Made by a program: the position numbers and the translations under genes. Of a DNA stretch of 16,435 nt, positions 1 to 6,013 are shown piece by piece (position 1 is the first letter of the stretch; each line of letters starts with the position of its first letter). Below the pieces are notes generated by a model that did no database searches, was not told the origin of the DNA, and was given only the letters and a program-made list of their open reading frames with translations. Source of the stretch: Candidatus Gastranaerophilales bacterium (lineage in GTDB: Bacteria; Cyanobacteriota; Vampirovibrionia; Gastranaerophilales; Gastranaerophilaceae); assembly GCA_900770525.1 (NCBI GenBank), contig CAAHDT010000009.1, forward strand, positions 1-16,435, read 5' to 3'.

Positions 1-282
1 CCAACAGCAGGTGACTTAGCAAAACTTGCGAGCCAACTATACAAAGGCAACCCAAGTATAGGAGCTAAAGAATACAAAAGAGATATTCAATGGGATCAGG
101 ATGCAGCAACTGCTCTAGGCTTTACCTCTTCCGGCTTCTACCTTTGGTCGAATGAAGAGTACAAGTACAATGACTATTACGATGGTTACTACGTGTATAT
201 CCGTACCTTTACCTCTGTGACTGAGTCGACTTTCGGCGTGCGCGGTCTTGGCGGTATTCAGGCGGTTTGCCTAGGTGATTAA
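1..282 (+). CDS. Pilin-like protein, C-terminal part (partial)
   Basis: The frame is open from the first base to a TAA at 280-282, leaving 93 C-terminal residues; the 5' end lies outside the window. The piece contains a segment starting PTAGDLAKLASQLY, then GFYLWSNEE, a run rich in Tyr, Asp and Asn, and ends QAVCLGD. From family knowledge, this ending is typical of prepilin-like proteins of gut Gastranaerophilales and similar bacteria, whose N-terminus would carry a class III signal (FTLAEVLITLG type). They are presumably surface or pseudopilin-like proteins, but the function is unknown. G+C is about 46% by hand count, clearly above the neighbouring genes, which may mean transfer or a recombining C-terminal cassette. 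The assignment rests on the C-terminus only. Confidence 0.7.
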   Translation, partial: PTAGDLAKLASQLYKGNPSIGAKEYKRDIQWDQDAATALGFTSSGFYLWSNEEYKYNDYYDGYYVYIRTFTSVTESTFGVRGLGGIQAVCLGD

Positions 283-436
283 ACCCTACAAAAAACACCC
301 AAATAGCACCCACTAGCACACGCGTAAGTATGCTTAAATGCAAAAATACATGATATTTTAATCTAAAGCCCAATAATAACACCATGTGGTTTAAATACAA
401 AGGGCGCATTGAAATTAAGAATAGCAAAAACAATCA

Positions 437-464
437 GGGTAGACATTTTGTCTACCCTTTTTTT
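437..464 (+). terminator. Rho-independent terminator
   Basis: A perfect 9-bp stem (GGGTAGACA at 437-445, TGTCTACCC at 449-457) with a 3-nt loop is followed by seven T. It lies 155 bases after the pilin-like stop codon and probably ends that transcript. Confidence 0.85.
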
Positions 465-509
465 GTAATTTATTTAAAAGAGTCAAGCAATCAAGAAAAC
501 CGCCAAGAA

Positions 510-719
510 CCCCTCTACCAGCGGGAGAGGGGCTGGGGTGAGGGGTCTATTGTTGTTCAGGTTTTATGAAATAATAAATTATAATTAATTAAAATAAATT
601 TTTACAGTTTGCTTGTAGATATTTTAACGTGATAGTAAATTTTATTTAGTTCTTGCAATTGCTTGGCTGTGGCTGAATTGAAGGTCGACCCCTCACCTAA
701 CCTCTCCCGTCGGTAGAGG
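510..719. repeat. GC-rich inverted repeat pair around an AT-rich core
   Basis: The arm at 512-547 and the reverse complement of the arm at 687-719 share the blocks CCTCTACC, CGGGAGAGG and GGTGAGGGGTC, differing only at two short internal spots. The left arm can also fold on itself (CCCCTCT 510-516 with AGAGGGG 526-532). The 139-base core is AT-rich with no coding potential. This resembles dispersed intergenic or MITE-like repeats. No transposase is present and target duplications are not evident. Confidence 0.6.
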
Positions 720-781
720 AATGCCCAAAGGTTACTTTTTCTGCTTGATTGGGTGTATATGGTGGGAACCGCTTACGCTTT

Positions 782-843
782 CTCCGCCCTACCGGACTTC
801 CGTCCGTACGTAAATCCGCTTTGCTCGGGCTTGGTAGAGGGAG
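782..843. repeat. Imperfect inverted repeat, possibly the same family
   Basis: CTCCGCCCTACC (782-793) faces GGTAGAGGGAG (833-843), enclosing CGGAC-TTCC-GTCCG style short palindromes. The GGTAGAGG end matches the arms at 512 and 712, so 510-843 looks like a mosaic of related palindromic repeats. The rest of 283-862 shows nothing codable; short open frames there run through the repeats. Confidence 0.4.
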
Positions 844-862
844 TTTTCACGGTTTTTTATAT

Positions 863-892
863 TTGTTTATATTATACATCTTATGTTATAAT
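863..892 (+). promoter_or_regulatory. Promoter of the alpha/beta hydrolase
   Basis: TTGTTT (863-868), an 18-base spacer and a consensus TATAAT (887-892). Transcription would begin near 899, which bears on the start-codon choice of the next gene: ATG 898 would make it leaderless, ATG 931 would give a ~32-base leader. Confidence 0.5.
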
Positions 893-930
893 TAGGGATG
901 AATTATTATTATGGAACAGGTAAATCGCTT

Positions 931-1797
931 ATGCAAATAATAAATGTCGAAACACTACGAGGATTGGTTTTGAAAGGGGTAATGTGGGGCAATCCGTCTG
1001 ACATGGATACCGTTGTTATTATGATGAGCGGTATATGTAGTAACGTCTTTCAAAACGAATTGCTCCCTACAAGTGGTGAATTGTTATGCCAAAATAATGT
1101 TGCATTTATTTGTGGGCAAGCTATGGATGCTTTTTCTTTCATAGGTTATTCAAATTTGAAAACTAAAAAACAAGTTACAACCGGTGTTGTGACAAATGAT
1201 TTCAATGTTGTTTATGAAGATGTAGAGGCTTATGTAAAATATGCCAAAAACTTAGGCTTCAAACGCATAATTCTTGCCGGACACTCTTTGGGTTCCAACA
1301 AAATTATAAACTATCTTGCAAACACTCCTGACAATTTAATAGACTATTTTATTGTAAGCGCCCCAATAGATTTGGCACATTTTTGGAATATTATTAAAGA
1401 CAAGGATATGTACATTCAAACTGCAAATAAATTTGTTGCAGAAGGACGTGGCAAAGATATTTTACCGTTTTTATTTATGGGATTTTCTCCAATGTGCGCA
1501 GATACCCTTCTTGCGTTTTATAATGCAGAAAATCTTAAAAATTGCCCTGTGATTAGTAATGACGGTGAAACAGATTCTTTAAGTTCAATAAAGATTAATG
1601 GTACATTTATTATCGGTTCCAATGATAATATGGCAGGTGATAATGCTGAAGTATTTATAAGGGAAATTAATTCATATTGTAAACATCCTGAAAAAAATAG
1701 AATAGTTATCATTCCTTATGCTTCTCATATTTTTTATGGCAAGCATAAAGAATATGCCGAGGCAATATTGGAAACGGTTTCACATTGTTCAATATAA
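931..1797 (+). CDS. Alpha/beta-fold hydrolase
   Basis: The protein is a serine hydrolase of the alpha/beta fold. It has the nucleophile elbow GHSLG (Ser at residue 119 from this start), a later Gly-Ser-Asn-Asp turn that may supply the acid, and a C-terminal Ala-Ser-His (His 266) that fits the catalytic histidine. The N-terminal strand pattern (MQIINVETLRGLVLKGV) is typical of small esterase/acyl hydrolases. No signal peptide is visible, so it is probably cytoplasmic; the substrate is unknown. I chose ATG 931 because the TATAAT at 887-892 would start RNA near 899 and GGAACAGG (913-920) sits 10 bases upstream. ATG 898, which adds 11 residues, remains possible. It runs tail to tail with rimO, 12 bases apart, with no clear terminator between them. 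Confidence 0.8.
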   Translation: MQIINVETLRGLVLKGVMWGNPSDMDTVVIMMSGICSNVFQNELLPTSGELLCQNNVAFICGQAMDAFSFIGYSNLKTKKQVTTGVVTNDFNVVYEDVEAYVKYAKNLGFKRIILAGHSLGSNKIINYLANTPDNLIDYFIVSAPIDLAHFWNIIKDKDMYIQTANKFVAEGRGKDILPFLFMGFSPMCADTLLAFYNAENLKNCPVISNDGETDSLSSIKINGTFIIGSNDNMAGDNAEVFIREINSYCKHPEKNRIVIIPYASHIFYGKHKEYAEAILETVSHCSI

Positions 1798-1809
1798 TGT
1801 GTTTAATAT

Positions 1810-3123
1810 TTAAACTATAGTTCCAAACAAATCGTATTCATCTGCCTTGTCGATGAGGACGTTTTCGATATCCCCAGGGACGACAGGATTTTCTGATTTT
1901 GCATAAACAAGCCCATCAATTTCCGGAGCGTCGTGCTCTGAACGCATAACAATAACACCATCATCAGTTATACTTTCAACCATACAAGGAATTGTTTTTC
2001 CAATATATGCCTGATTGATTTCGTAAGAAATTTGTTGCTGTAATTCCATTAATTCCTTATAACGTTTATGTTTAAGTTTTTTCGGAACTTGGTTATCCAT
2101 AGAATATGAGGCTGTATTTTTTTCTCTTGAATACTCAAAAACGCCCATTCTATCAAACCTCGCCCATTTTACAAAGTCATACAATTCTTTGAAATCCTCT
2201 TCGGTTTCTCCGGGATACCCAACAATAAATGCCGTCCTTAATGCAATTGAAGGTACTTTATCGCGTAATTTCGTGATAAGTTCTTTGTAATCGCTAACAG
2301 GTCTGCGCATAGCTTCAAGTACCTTTTTGCTATAGTGTTGAAGTGGAATGTCTACGTATTTAGCAACCTTATCCAATTTTGCAATGGCGTCAATAAGCTC
2401 ATCATTTAACTGCGTTGGGTATGCATACATTATTCTAAGCCAACCTAAACCTTCTATTTTGTTTAATTCTTCAAGAAGTTTGGCTAATGAAGGTTTTCCA
2501 TACAAATCAATTCCGTAACTTGTAGTATCTTGTGCAATTAGGTCTATTTCTGTCACTCCGCGTTTAACAAGTTCTTTGGCTTCTTCTACGATATTTTCAA
2601 TAGTTCTTGAATGATATGCCCCACGCAATTGAGGAATTATGCAATATCCGCAGTGATAATTACAGCCGTCAGCAATTTTTATATATGAACTTGAACCAAC
2701 GGTGATTTGTTGTCTGTGAATTGCTTCAGGATATATATATTCAGGTTTTTCTGAAATTTTAGAGATGTATTCATTGTTCTGCTCATTTAAAACATTTTCA
2801 ACAATTGATACTATGTCTTTAAAATCTGTTGTTCCAACCATTGCACAAACTTCCGGAATGGCTTTTTTTAATTCGTCTTTATGTTTTTGTGGTAAACATC
2901 CTGTCACAATTACCTTCTTGCCACTTTCAGTCATTTGAAGAATTGATTGCACCGATTCTTGTTCTGCATCATGGATAAAAGAACAAGTATTAACAATAAC
3001 AACATCTGCCCCTTCTTCATCCAAGGTTATTTCGTACCCTTTTTCCGCAAGCAGTCCTAACATGAGTTCGGAATCCACCAAATTTTTTGCACAACCGTGA
3101 TTTATTAAAGCTACTTTTTTCAT
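1810..3123 (-). CDS. rimO: Ribosomal protein uS12 methylthiotransferase RimO
   Basis: RimO is a radical-SAM enzyme that adds a methylthio group to the conserved aspartate of ribosomal protein uS12, using SAM and two [4Fe-4S] clusters. The 437 residues match the usual length. The N-terminal UPF0004 domain (LINHGCAKNLVDSE) has cluster cysteines at 11, 47 and 76. The radical-SAM domain carries CxxxCxxC (C154, C158, C161; DGCNYHCGYCIIPQLRG). A TRAM-like domain fills roughly the last 65 residues. The NHGCAKN and IPQLRGAYHSR signatures favour RimO over the tRNA enzyme MiaB. GAGGT lies 3-7 bases upstream of the ATG on the minus strand. The glycine-zipper gene is 85 bases upstream on the same strand. 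Confidence 0.96.
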   Translation of the reverse strand: MKKVALINHGCAKNLVDSELMLGLLAEKGYEITLDEEGADVVIVNTCSFIHDAEQESVQSILQMTESGKKVIVTGCLPQKHKDELKKAIPEVCAMVGTTDFKDIVSIVENVLNEQNNEYISKISEKPEYIYPEAIHRQQITVGSSSYIKIADGCNYHCGYCIIPQLRGAYHSRTIENIVEEAKELVKRGVTEIDLIAQDTTSYGIDLYGKPSLAKLLEELNKIEGLGWLRIMYAYPTQLNDELIDAIAKLDKVAKYVDIPLQHYSKKVLEAMRRPVSDYKELITKLRDKVPSIALRTAFIVGYPGETEEDFKELYDFVKWARFDRMGVFEYSREKNTASYSMDNQVPKKLKHKRYKELMELQQQISYEINQAYIGKTIPCMVESITDDGVIVMRSEHDAPEIDGLVYAKSENPVVPGDIENVLIDKADEYDLFGTIV

Positions 3124-3142
3124 AATTACCTCTTTTGTGTAA

Positions 3143-3151
3143 ATAATAACA
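3143..3151 (-). promoter_or_regulatory. Possible extended -10 element for rimO
   Basis: On the minus strand the sequence reads TGT-TATTAT, an extended -10, about 20 bases ahead of the rimO ATG, with the ribosome-binding site between. The -35 region is weak (TTTAAA-like). Confidence 0.35.
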
Positions 3152-3208
3152 TGAAATTATTGATATTTAAATGGAATATTGGGGAATTTAATTTTGCAAA
3201 TAAAAAAT

Positions 3209-3916
3209 TTATGCCTGCTTTTTGGGTGCAAATTTAGTTGCAATGAAGGCTGTACTTCCGGCAACTAAGCCACCTATAGCTCCCCATTTAAAAGCTTGAG
3301 CACCCCTAATTTTGCGTTCTGCACTAATTATACTTTTTCCCAACGGAGTGTTTTGGGCGTTACATACTGACTCAGCACAAGTTGGAGAAATTGACAGGGG
3401 ACCAGTCGTTGAATTTTTCGCATTAAATATAAACTTTTTCTTATCCATGTCAAACATGCTTTCAATCATTGCTGGAAATCTATCCAAAACTTGTTTGATA
3501 TTTTGGTTGAAATCAGATTTTAATTCGCCGAAATAATACATTGCTTTTGGTGGATAGCTTATAATTTCTTCAACAGATTCGTTAAAGCTTGCTTCGACAA
3601 TTGTTCGGTTATTTTTTAGAAAATTCTTTATATCAACAAAATTTAATTCTTCTTTTAAATTTAAAAAGTCTTTGTAAAGTTTTTTACCTATTGGGTTTGG
3701 GGTATGTATATCAACAAATTGTTTTTTAACTTCTTTTATAAATTGGTCTGAAAGTTTGTCACCATCAACGAATGATTTTGTCATATATCCGACAGTACCG
3801 GTTCCAACTAATCCTAAACCTGCACCTATTGCGGCATTTCTTGGGGCATTGTACAAGTTAAATGTTTCTGGTGGTTTTTGTTGGGTTGTATTTACATTTT
3901 TTACTGTTTCGACCAT
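3209..3916 (-). CDS. Hypothetical protein with glycine-zipper segments at both ends
   Basis: I do not recognise a named family. The 235 residues have a polar N-terminal tail (1-27), a glycine-rich hydrophobic segment (about 28-46, AAIGAGLGLVGTGTVGY), a long charged, probably helical middle, and a second glycine-rich hydrophobic segment (about 208-229, WGAIGGLVAGSTAFIATKF) followed by a basic tail. There is no cleavable signal peptide. This plan suggests a protein inserted into or lying against the membrane by both ends. It closely resembles the plan of the protein at 11314-11868, although sequence identity is low by eye. Two cysteines (near 187 and 192) lie close together. AAGG about 10 bases upstream supports the start. 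Confidence 0.65.
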   Translation of the reverse strand: MVETVKNVNTTQQKPPETFNLYNAPRNAAIGAGLGLVGTGTVGYMTKSFVDGDKLSDQFIKEVKKQFVDIHTPNPIGKKLYKDFLNLKEELNFVDIKNFLKNNRTIVEASFNESVEEIISYPPKAMYYFGELKSDFNQNIKQVLDRFPAMIESMFDMDKKKFIFNAKNSTTGPLSISPTCAESVCNAQNTPLGKSIISAERKIRGAQAFKWGAIGGLVAGSTAFIATKFAPKKQA

Positions 3917-3945
3917 AAAATAAAAGCCTTATTAACTACACTGTT

Positions 3946-3951
3946 ATTATA
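3946..3951 (-). promoter_or_regulatory. -10 element for the glycine-zipper gene
   Basis: The minus strand reads TATAAT here, 29 bases ahead of the start codon; no good -35 is apparent. The intergenic space to bioG on the other strand is only 100 bases, so the two promoters are divergent and close. Confidence 0.4.
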
Positions 3952-4016
3952 AAGCGTAAATATTTTTTTTATTGCCATGTTTGAGGTAGAATGTTTCTAA
4001 ATGTAAAGGATTTAAT

Positions 4017-4697
4017 ATGCAATATTTTTGGTTAAATAAAAAAAATAACGATAATTTGATAGTATTTTTTTGCGGTTGGAGCTTTGATTATAAACCGTTT
4101 GAAAGTTTAGATTTTGGCGAAAACGATATCCTAGTCGTGTTTGATTATACAAATATTGAGGCGTTTGATATTGATTTGTCAGAGTATCAAAATAAGCAAC
4201 TTATAACTTGGTCAATGGGTGTTTATGTTGCTTGTTTTTTGAGAAATTATTTGCCTGATTTTGATTTGAAAATCGCAATAAATGGCACGCCTTTCCCTAT
4301 TGATAATGAATATGGTATCCCGCAAAAAACGTTTGATTTAACTCTAAAATATGTAGATACCGGATTAAAAGGAAAATTTCAGCAGAACTTATTTAAGAAT
4401 TTAAGCGATTTTGAATTATATCTTGAAAATCCGGTTCAAAGATCTATTGAAAATCGTGCCAATGAACTTGTTTCTTTAAATAGTTTTATAGATGGGCACG
4501 AGGTTAGTTATAGCAAATTTTACGATTGTGCTATGATAAGTGATGCAGATAAAATTATCTCAACACGTAACCAAATTCGTTGCTGGGAAAAGCTTGATGT
4601 TCCGTATGTTGTATTGGATAATGGACATTTCCCGTTCTTCGGTTTCAAAAGCTGGAAAGAAATTATAGATAAATGCAATCAAACCCTAAAAAAATAA
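4017..4697 (+). CDS. bioG: Pimeloyl-[ACP] methyl ester esterase, BioG type
   Basis: BioG (DUF452) removes the methyl group from pimeloyl-ACP methyl ester, ending the disguised fatty-acid cycle that builds the pimelate part of biotin. The 226 residues fit the family. Visible marks are FFCGWSFDY near the N-terminus, the nucleophile motif TWSMGVYVA (Ser66), Asp in AMISDADKII (176/178) and His204 in DNGHFPFF, giving a Ser-Asp-His triad. AAAGGA at 4005-4010 is 6 bases from the ATG. The gene overlaps bioC by 25 bases, so the two are surely co-transcribed and probably translationally coupled. No other biotin genes (bioF, A, D, B) are in the window. Confidence 0.9.
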   Translation: MQYFWLNKKNNDNLIVFFCGWSFDYKPFESLDFGENDILVVFDYTNIEAFDIDLSEYQNKQLITWSMGVYVACFLRNYLPDFDLKIAINGTPFPIDNEYGIPQKTFDLTLKYVDTGLKGKFQQNLFKNLSDFELYLENPVQRSIENRANELVSLNSFIDGHEVSYSKFYDCAMISDADKIISTRNQIRCWEKLDVPYVVLDNGHFPFFGFKSWKEIIDKCNQTLKK

Positions 4698-5407
4698 AAA
4701 AGAATTTTCAAAAAAGTATTGATAAATATTCTGAAAATGCTGTTGTTCAGAATATTATGGCAGAAAAGCTTGTTGCAGCAGTTAAGCCTAAGGTTTTTGA
4801 TAATATCTTAGAACTTGGGGCAGGAGCAGGAGTCTTAACTAAAAAAGTATCTGAAAATTTCAAGTATGACCGATATTATGCTAACGATTTAGTTGAAAAG
4901 TCCTCAATATATGTGGAAAAATATGTTCCTCAAGCTCTCTTCTTTGCAGGAGATTTTAGACGAATTAATTTTAAACGGTGTTTTAATCTTATTATTTCAA
5001 ATGCTGTGTTCCAGTGGTTTAAAAATCTTGATAAAATTATTGAAAAATGTTCCGGCATGTTGGAATGTGATGGAGTGCTTGCGTTTTCGACTTTTTCTCC
5101 AGATAATTTACGAGAATTCCGAGAGGTTAGCGGGCTTTCATTAGAATATAAATCTGTCGATTATATAAAAAATATTTTAGAAAAAGATTTTGAAATAATT
5201 TCTATAGAAAGTTTTGATTATCAATTGAAATTTGATAATCCGCTTAAAATTCTTGCGCATATGAAAAATACCGGAGTAAATTCGCTTACTGATAAATCTT
5301 GGAGCGTGAAAGATGTTAAGATTTTCTGTGATAATTACACCCGAATGTTCCCTGAATTAACTTTGACTTATTCCCCAATAATCATTGTATGTAAAAAGAA
5401 ACAATAA
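4673..5407 (+). CDS. bioC: Malonyl-[ACP] O-methyltransferase BioC
   Basis: BioC methylates the free carboxyl of malonyl-ACP with SAM, letting fatty-acid synthase elongate it to pimeloyl-ACP methyl ester; BioG then removes the methyl. The 244 residues show a class I methyltransferase fold: SAM loop ILELGAGAG (about 45-53), an acidic residue after strand 2 (ANDLVE), and NLIISNAVFQWF as motif IV. The BioC-specific parts are the N-terminal KKNFQKSIDKYSENA, FSTFSPDNLREFRE and ILAHMKNTGVN. The start inside bioG has GGAAAG about 14 bases upstream, a weak site that agrees with translational coupling. The stop codon TAA coincides with the first bases of the tandem repeat that follows. Confidence 0.93.
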   Translation: MQSNPKKIKKNFQKSIDKYSENAVVQNIMAEKLVAAVKPKVFDNILELGAGAGVLTKKVSENFKYDRYYANDLVEKSSIYVEKYVPQALFFAGDFRRINFKRCFNLIISNAVFQWFKNLDKIIEKCSGMLECDGVLAFSTFSPDNLREFREVSGLSLEYKSVDYIKNILEKDFEIISIESFDYQLKFDNPLKILAHMKNTGVNSLTDKSWSVKDVKIFCDNYTRMFPELTLTYSPIIIVCKKKQ

Positions 5408-5452
5408 TTAATAATAAATCCTATTAATAAACGATTTAAAATGCCGTAATTT

Positions 5453-5461
5453 TGCTAAGAT
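5453..5461 (+). promoter_or_regulatory. Extended -10 promoter of peptide mRNA, unit 1
   Basis: TGC-TAAGAT is an extended -10 element. The RNA would start near the GGG at 5468. The element is exactly conserved in unit 2. No strong -35 is seen (GATTTA at 5433-5438). Confidence 0.5.
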
Positions 5462-5488
5462 ATTATTGGGTAAGCCCAATTGGCAGCC

Positions 5489-5532
5489 CCTCCGTTTCTC
5501 ACAGACTTAAAATCGGTAAAAGAGAGAGGAGG
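5489..5532 (+). promoter_or_regulatory. SD-sequestering leader hairpin, unit 1
   Basis: CCTCCGTTTCTC (5489-5500) can pair with GAGAGAGGAGG (5522-5532), 11 bp with one bulged G and one G-U pair. This buries the Shine-Dalgarno sequence AGGAGG (5527-5532) of the following small ORF. Upstream, AAGCCC (5472-5477) can pair with GGGCTT (5619-5624) near the RNA's 3' end, a 5'-3' long-distance contact like those of toxin mRNAs kept silent by folding. Confidence 0.6.
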
Positions 5533-5541
5533 TGAGGTCAA

Positions 5542-5616
5542 GTGGTTTTCATAACAAGTGAAAAAGCACTATTCATATTATTACTAATAATCATAGTGCT
5601 TTTATTAAACCACTAA
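5542..5616 (+). CDS. 24-residue hydrophobic peptide, putative type I toxin, unit 1
   Basis: A GTG start lies 9 bases after AGGAGG; an in-frame TGA at 5533 rules out an earlier start. The peptide has a short polar start, the motif SEKAL at residues 6-10, then an almost wholly Leu/Ile/Val stretch and ends Asn-His. Size and profile fit one short membrane helix, as in type I toxins (Ibs, TisB, AapA or Fst class), though no homology to a named family is claimed. The partner in unit 2 has the same length and keeps SEKAL and LIII, while synonymous and conservative changes dominate, which supports real coding. Its predicted antisense RNA is listed separately. Expression is probably blocked by the leader hairpin and by antisense pairing. 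Confidence 0.6.
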   Translation: MVFITSEKALFILLLIIIVLLLNH

Positions 5617-5655
5617 AAGGGCTTTTAAAGAGAGGATTGCCGTCCTCTCGCCCAT
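5561..5655 (-). ncRNA. Predicted antisense RNA (antitoxin candidate), unit 1
   Basis: Transcription on the minus strand would start near 5655 from the promoter at 5662-5689. The RNA opens with the hairpin GAGAGGA/TCCTCTC and would end at AAAAGCACTAT/ATAGTGCTTTTT, a hairpin plus T-run lying inside the peptide ORF on the other strand. At about 95 nt it would be fully complementary to the 3' half of the peptide mRNA, the usual layout of type I antitoxins transcribed convergently. Ends are predicted, not measured. Confidence 0.5.
5619..5653 (+). terminator. 3' hairpin of unit 1 (terminator-like, shared by both strands)
   Basis: GAGAGGA (5630-5636) pairs with TCCTCTC (5643-5649) around the loop TTGCCG; GGGC (5619-5622) and GCCC (5650-5653) add an outer stem with a TTTTAAA bulge. 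No T-run follows at once on the plus strand, so termination here is uncertain. The loop is the reverse complement of the one in unit 2. Confidence 0.5.
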
Positions 5656-5661
5656 ATTTAT

Positions 5662-5689
5662 ATTATACCTTATTTTTTTAATATTTCAA
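5662..5689 (-). promoter_or_regulatory. Antisense RNA promoter, unit 1
   Basis: On the minus strand TTGAAA (5689-5684), a 16-base spacer and consensus TATAAT (5667-5662) point back into the peptide gene. The same boxes and spacing recur in unit 2 although the spacer has changed. Confidence 0.6.
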
Positions 5690-5757
5690 GCCTATTGTAA
5701 ATGTTAAGTTAATTAATAATAAATCCTATTAATAAACGATTTAAAATGCCGTAATTT

Positions 5758-5766
5758 TGCTAAGAT
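5758..5766 (+). promoter_or_regulatory. Extended -10 promoter of peptide mRNA, unit 2
   Basis: TGC-TAAGAT, identical to unit 1, with the predicted RNA start at the GGG at 5773-5775. Confidence 0.5.
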
Positions 5767-5793
5767 ATTATTGGGTAAGCTCAATTGGTAGCC

Positions 5794-5837
5794 CCTCCGT
5801 TTCTCACAGACTGAAAATCCGAAATCGAGAAAGGAGG
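5794..5837 (+). promoter_or_regulatory. SD-sequestering leader hairpin, unit 2
   Basis: CCTCCGTTTCTC (5794-5805) pairs with GAGAAAGGAGG (5827-5837), 11 bp with one bulged G and no mismatch. It hides the AGGAGG at 5832-5837. The sequence just before it reads like a tRNA D-arm but lacks an acceptor partner. Confidence 0.6.
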
Positions 5838-5845
5838 CGATGCTA

Positions 5846-5920
5846 ATGCTTGTTTGTATTAGTGAAAAAGCGCTGATGCTTATCTTGTTGATAATCATAG
5901 CGCTAAAATCAAACAAATAA
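5846..5920 (+). CDS. 24-residue hydrophobic peptide, putative type I toxin, unit 2
   Basis: The ATG at 5846 is 8 bases after AGGAGG and gives 24 residues, the same length as unit 1. An in-frame ATG at 5840 is only 2 bases after it and is less likely. The peptide keeps SEKAL at residues 6-10 and a Leu/Ile-rich core with LIII, and ends with Lys-Ser-Asn-Lys, a basic tail that unit 1 lacks. One membrane-spanning or membrane-disturbing helix is the likely form. No long ORF surrounds it; the 67-codon minus-strand frame over this unit is a shadow. Confidence 0.6.
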   Translation: MLVCISEKALMLILLIIIALKSNK

Positions 5921-5957
5921 GGGCTTTTAATGAGAGGACGGCAATCCTCTCGCCCAT
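5865..5957 (-). ncRNA. Predicted antisense RNA (antitoxin candidate), unit 2
   Basis: The predicted start is near 5957 from the promoter at 5964-5991. The predicted end is the AGCGCT...AGCGCT hairpin followed by T residues (plus-strand A-run 5865-5869). Its 5' hairpin loop is the reverse complement of the corresponding unit 1 loop, so the loops cannot form cross-unit antisense-mRNA kissing pairs. Confidence 0.5.
5921..5955 (+). terminator. 3' hairpin of unit 2
   Basis: GGGC (5921-5924), GAGAGGA (5932-5938), loop CGGCAA, TCCTCTC (5945-5951) and GCCC (5952-5955) give the same two-part stem as unit 1, with the loop inverted. Confidence 0.5.
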
Positions 5958-5963
5958 ATTTAT

Positions 5964-5991
5964 ATTATATCGTATTTTTTTTATATTTCAA
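5964..5991 (-). promoter_or_regulatory. Antisense RNA promoter, unit 2
   Basis: On the minus strand TTGAAA (5991-5986), a 16-base spacer and TATAAT (5969-5964), matching unit 1. Confidence 0.6.
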
Positions 5992-6013
5992 GTCTATAGG
6001 TAAAAATAATTAA

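Larger units (their letters stand above)
5405..5697 (+). repeat. Tandem unit 1 (peptide/antisense RNA unit)
   Basis: This unit is repeated 305 bases downstream. The first ~100 bases are identical apart from two C-to-T changes; the middle, which encodes a small peptide, has diverged strongly; the 3' hairpin and the flanking AT-rich tail are again near-identical. It begins at the bioC stop codon. Conserved ends with a diverged core indicate an old duplication under selection for control elements. Confidence 0.85.
5710..5999 (+). repeat. Tandem unit 2 (peptide/antisense RNA unit)
   Basis: This is the second copy of the element at 5405-5697, in direct orientation and separated by 12 bases. All control parts are kept: extended -10, SD-sequestering hairpin, small ORF with internal hairpin, terminal hairpin and antisense promoter. 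Confidence 0.85.

Noticed and set aside
384..569. 61-codon plus-strand ORF
   Set aside because: It crosses the terminator at 437-464 and a GC-rich repeat; no coding character.
5776..5820. tRNA-like stretch (AAGCTCAATTGGTAG and CTGAAAATCC) in unit 2
   Set aside because: It resembles D-arm and tRNA-Phe anticodon-loop sequences, but there is no acceptor stem, no TTCRA T-arm and the spacing is wrong. The bases pair better as the leader hairpin.
5713..5916. 67-codon minus-strand ORF over unit 2
   Set aside because: It runs through the structured repeat, has no ribosome-binding site and is not kept in unit 1.
5405..5999. CRISPR array or insertion sequence
   Set aside because: There are only two long units with no short repeat/spacer pattern, no transposase and no terminal inverted repeats.
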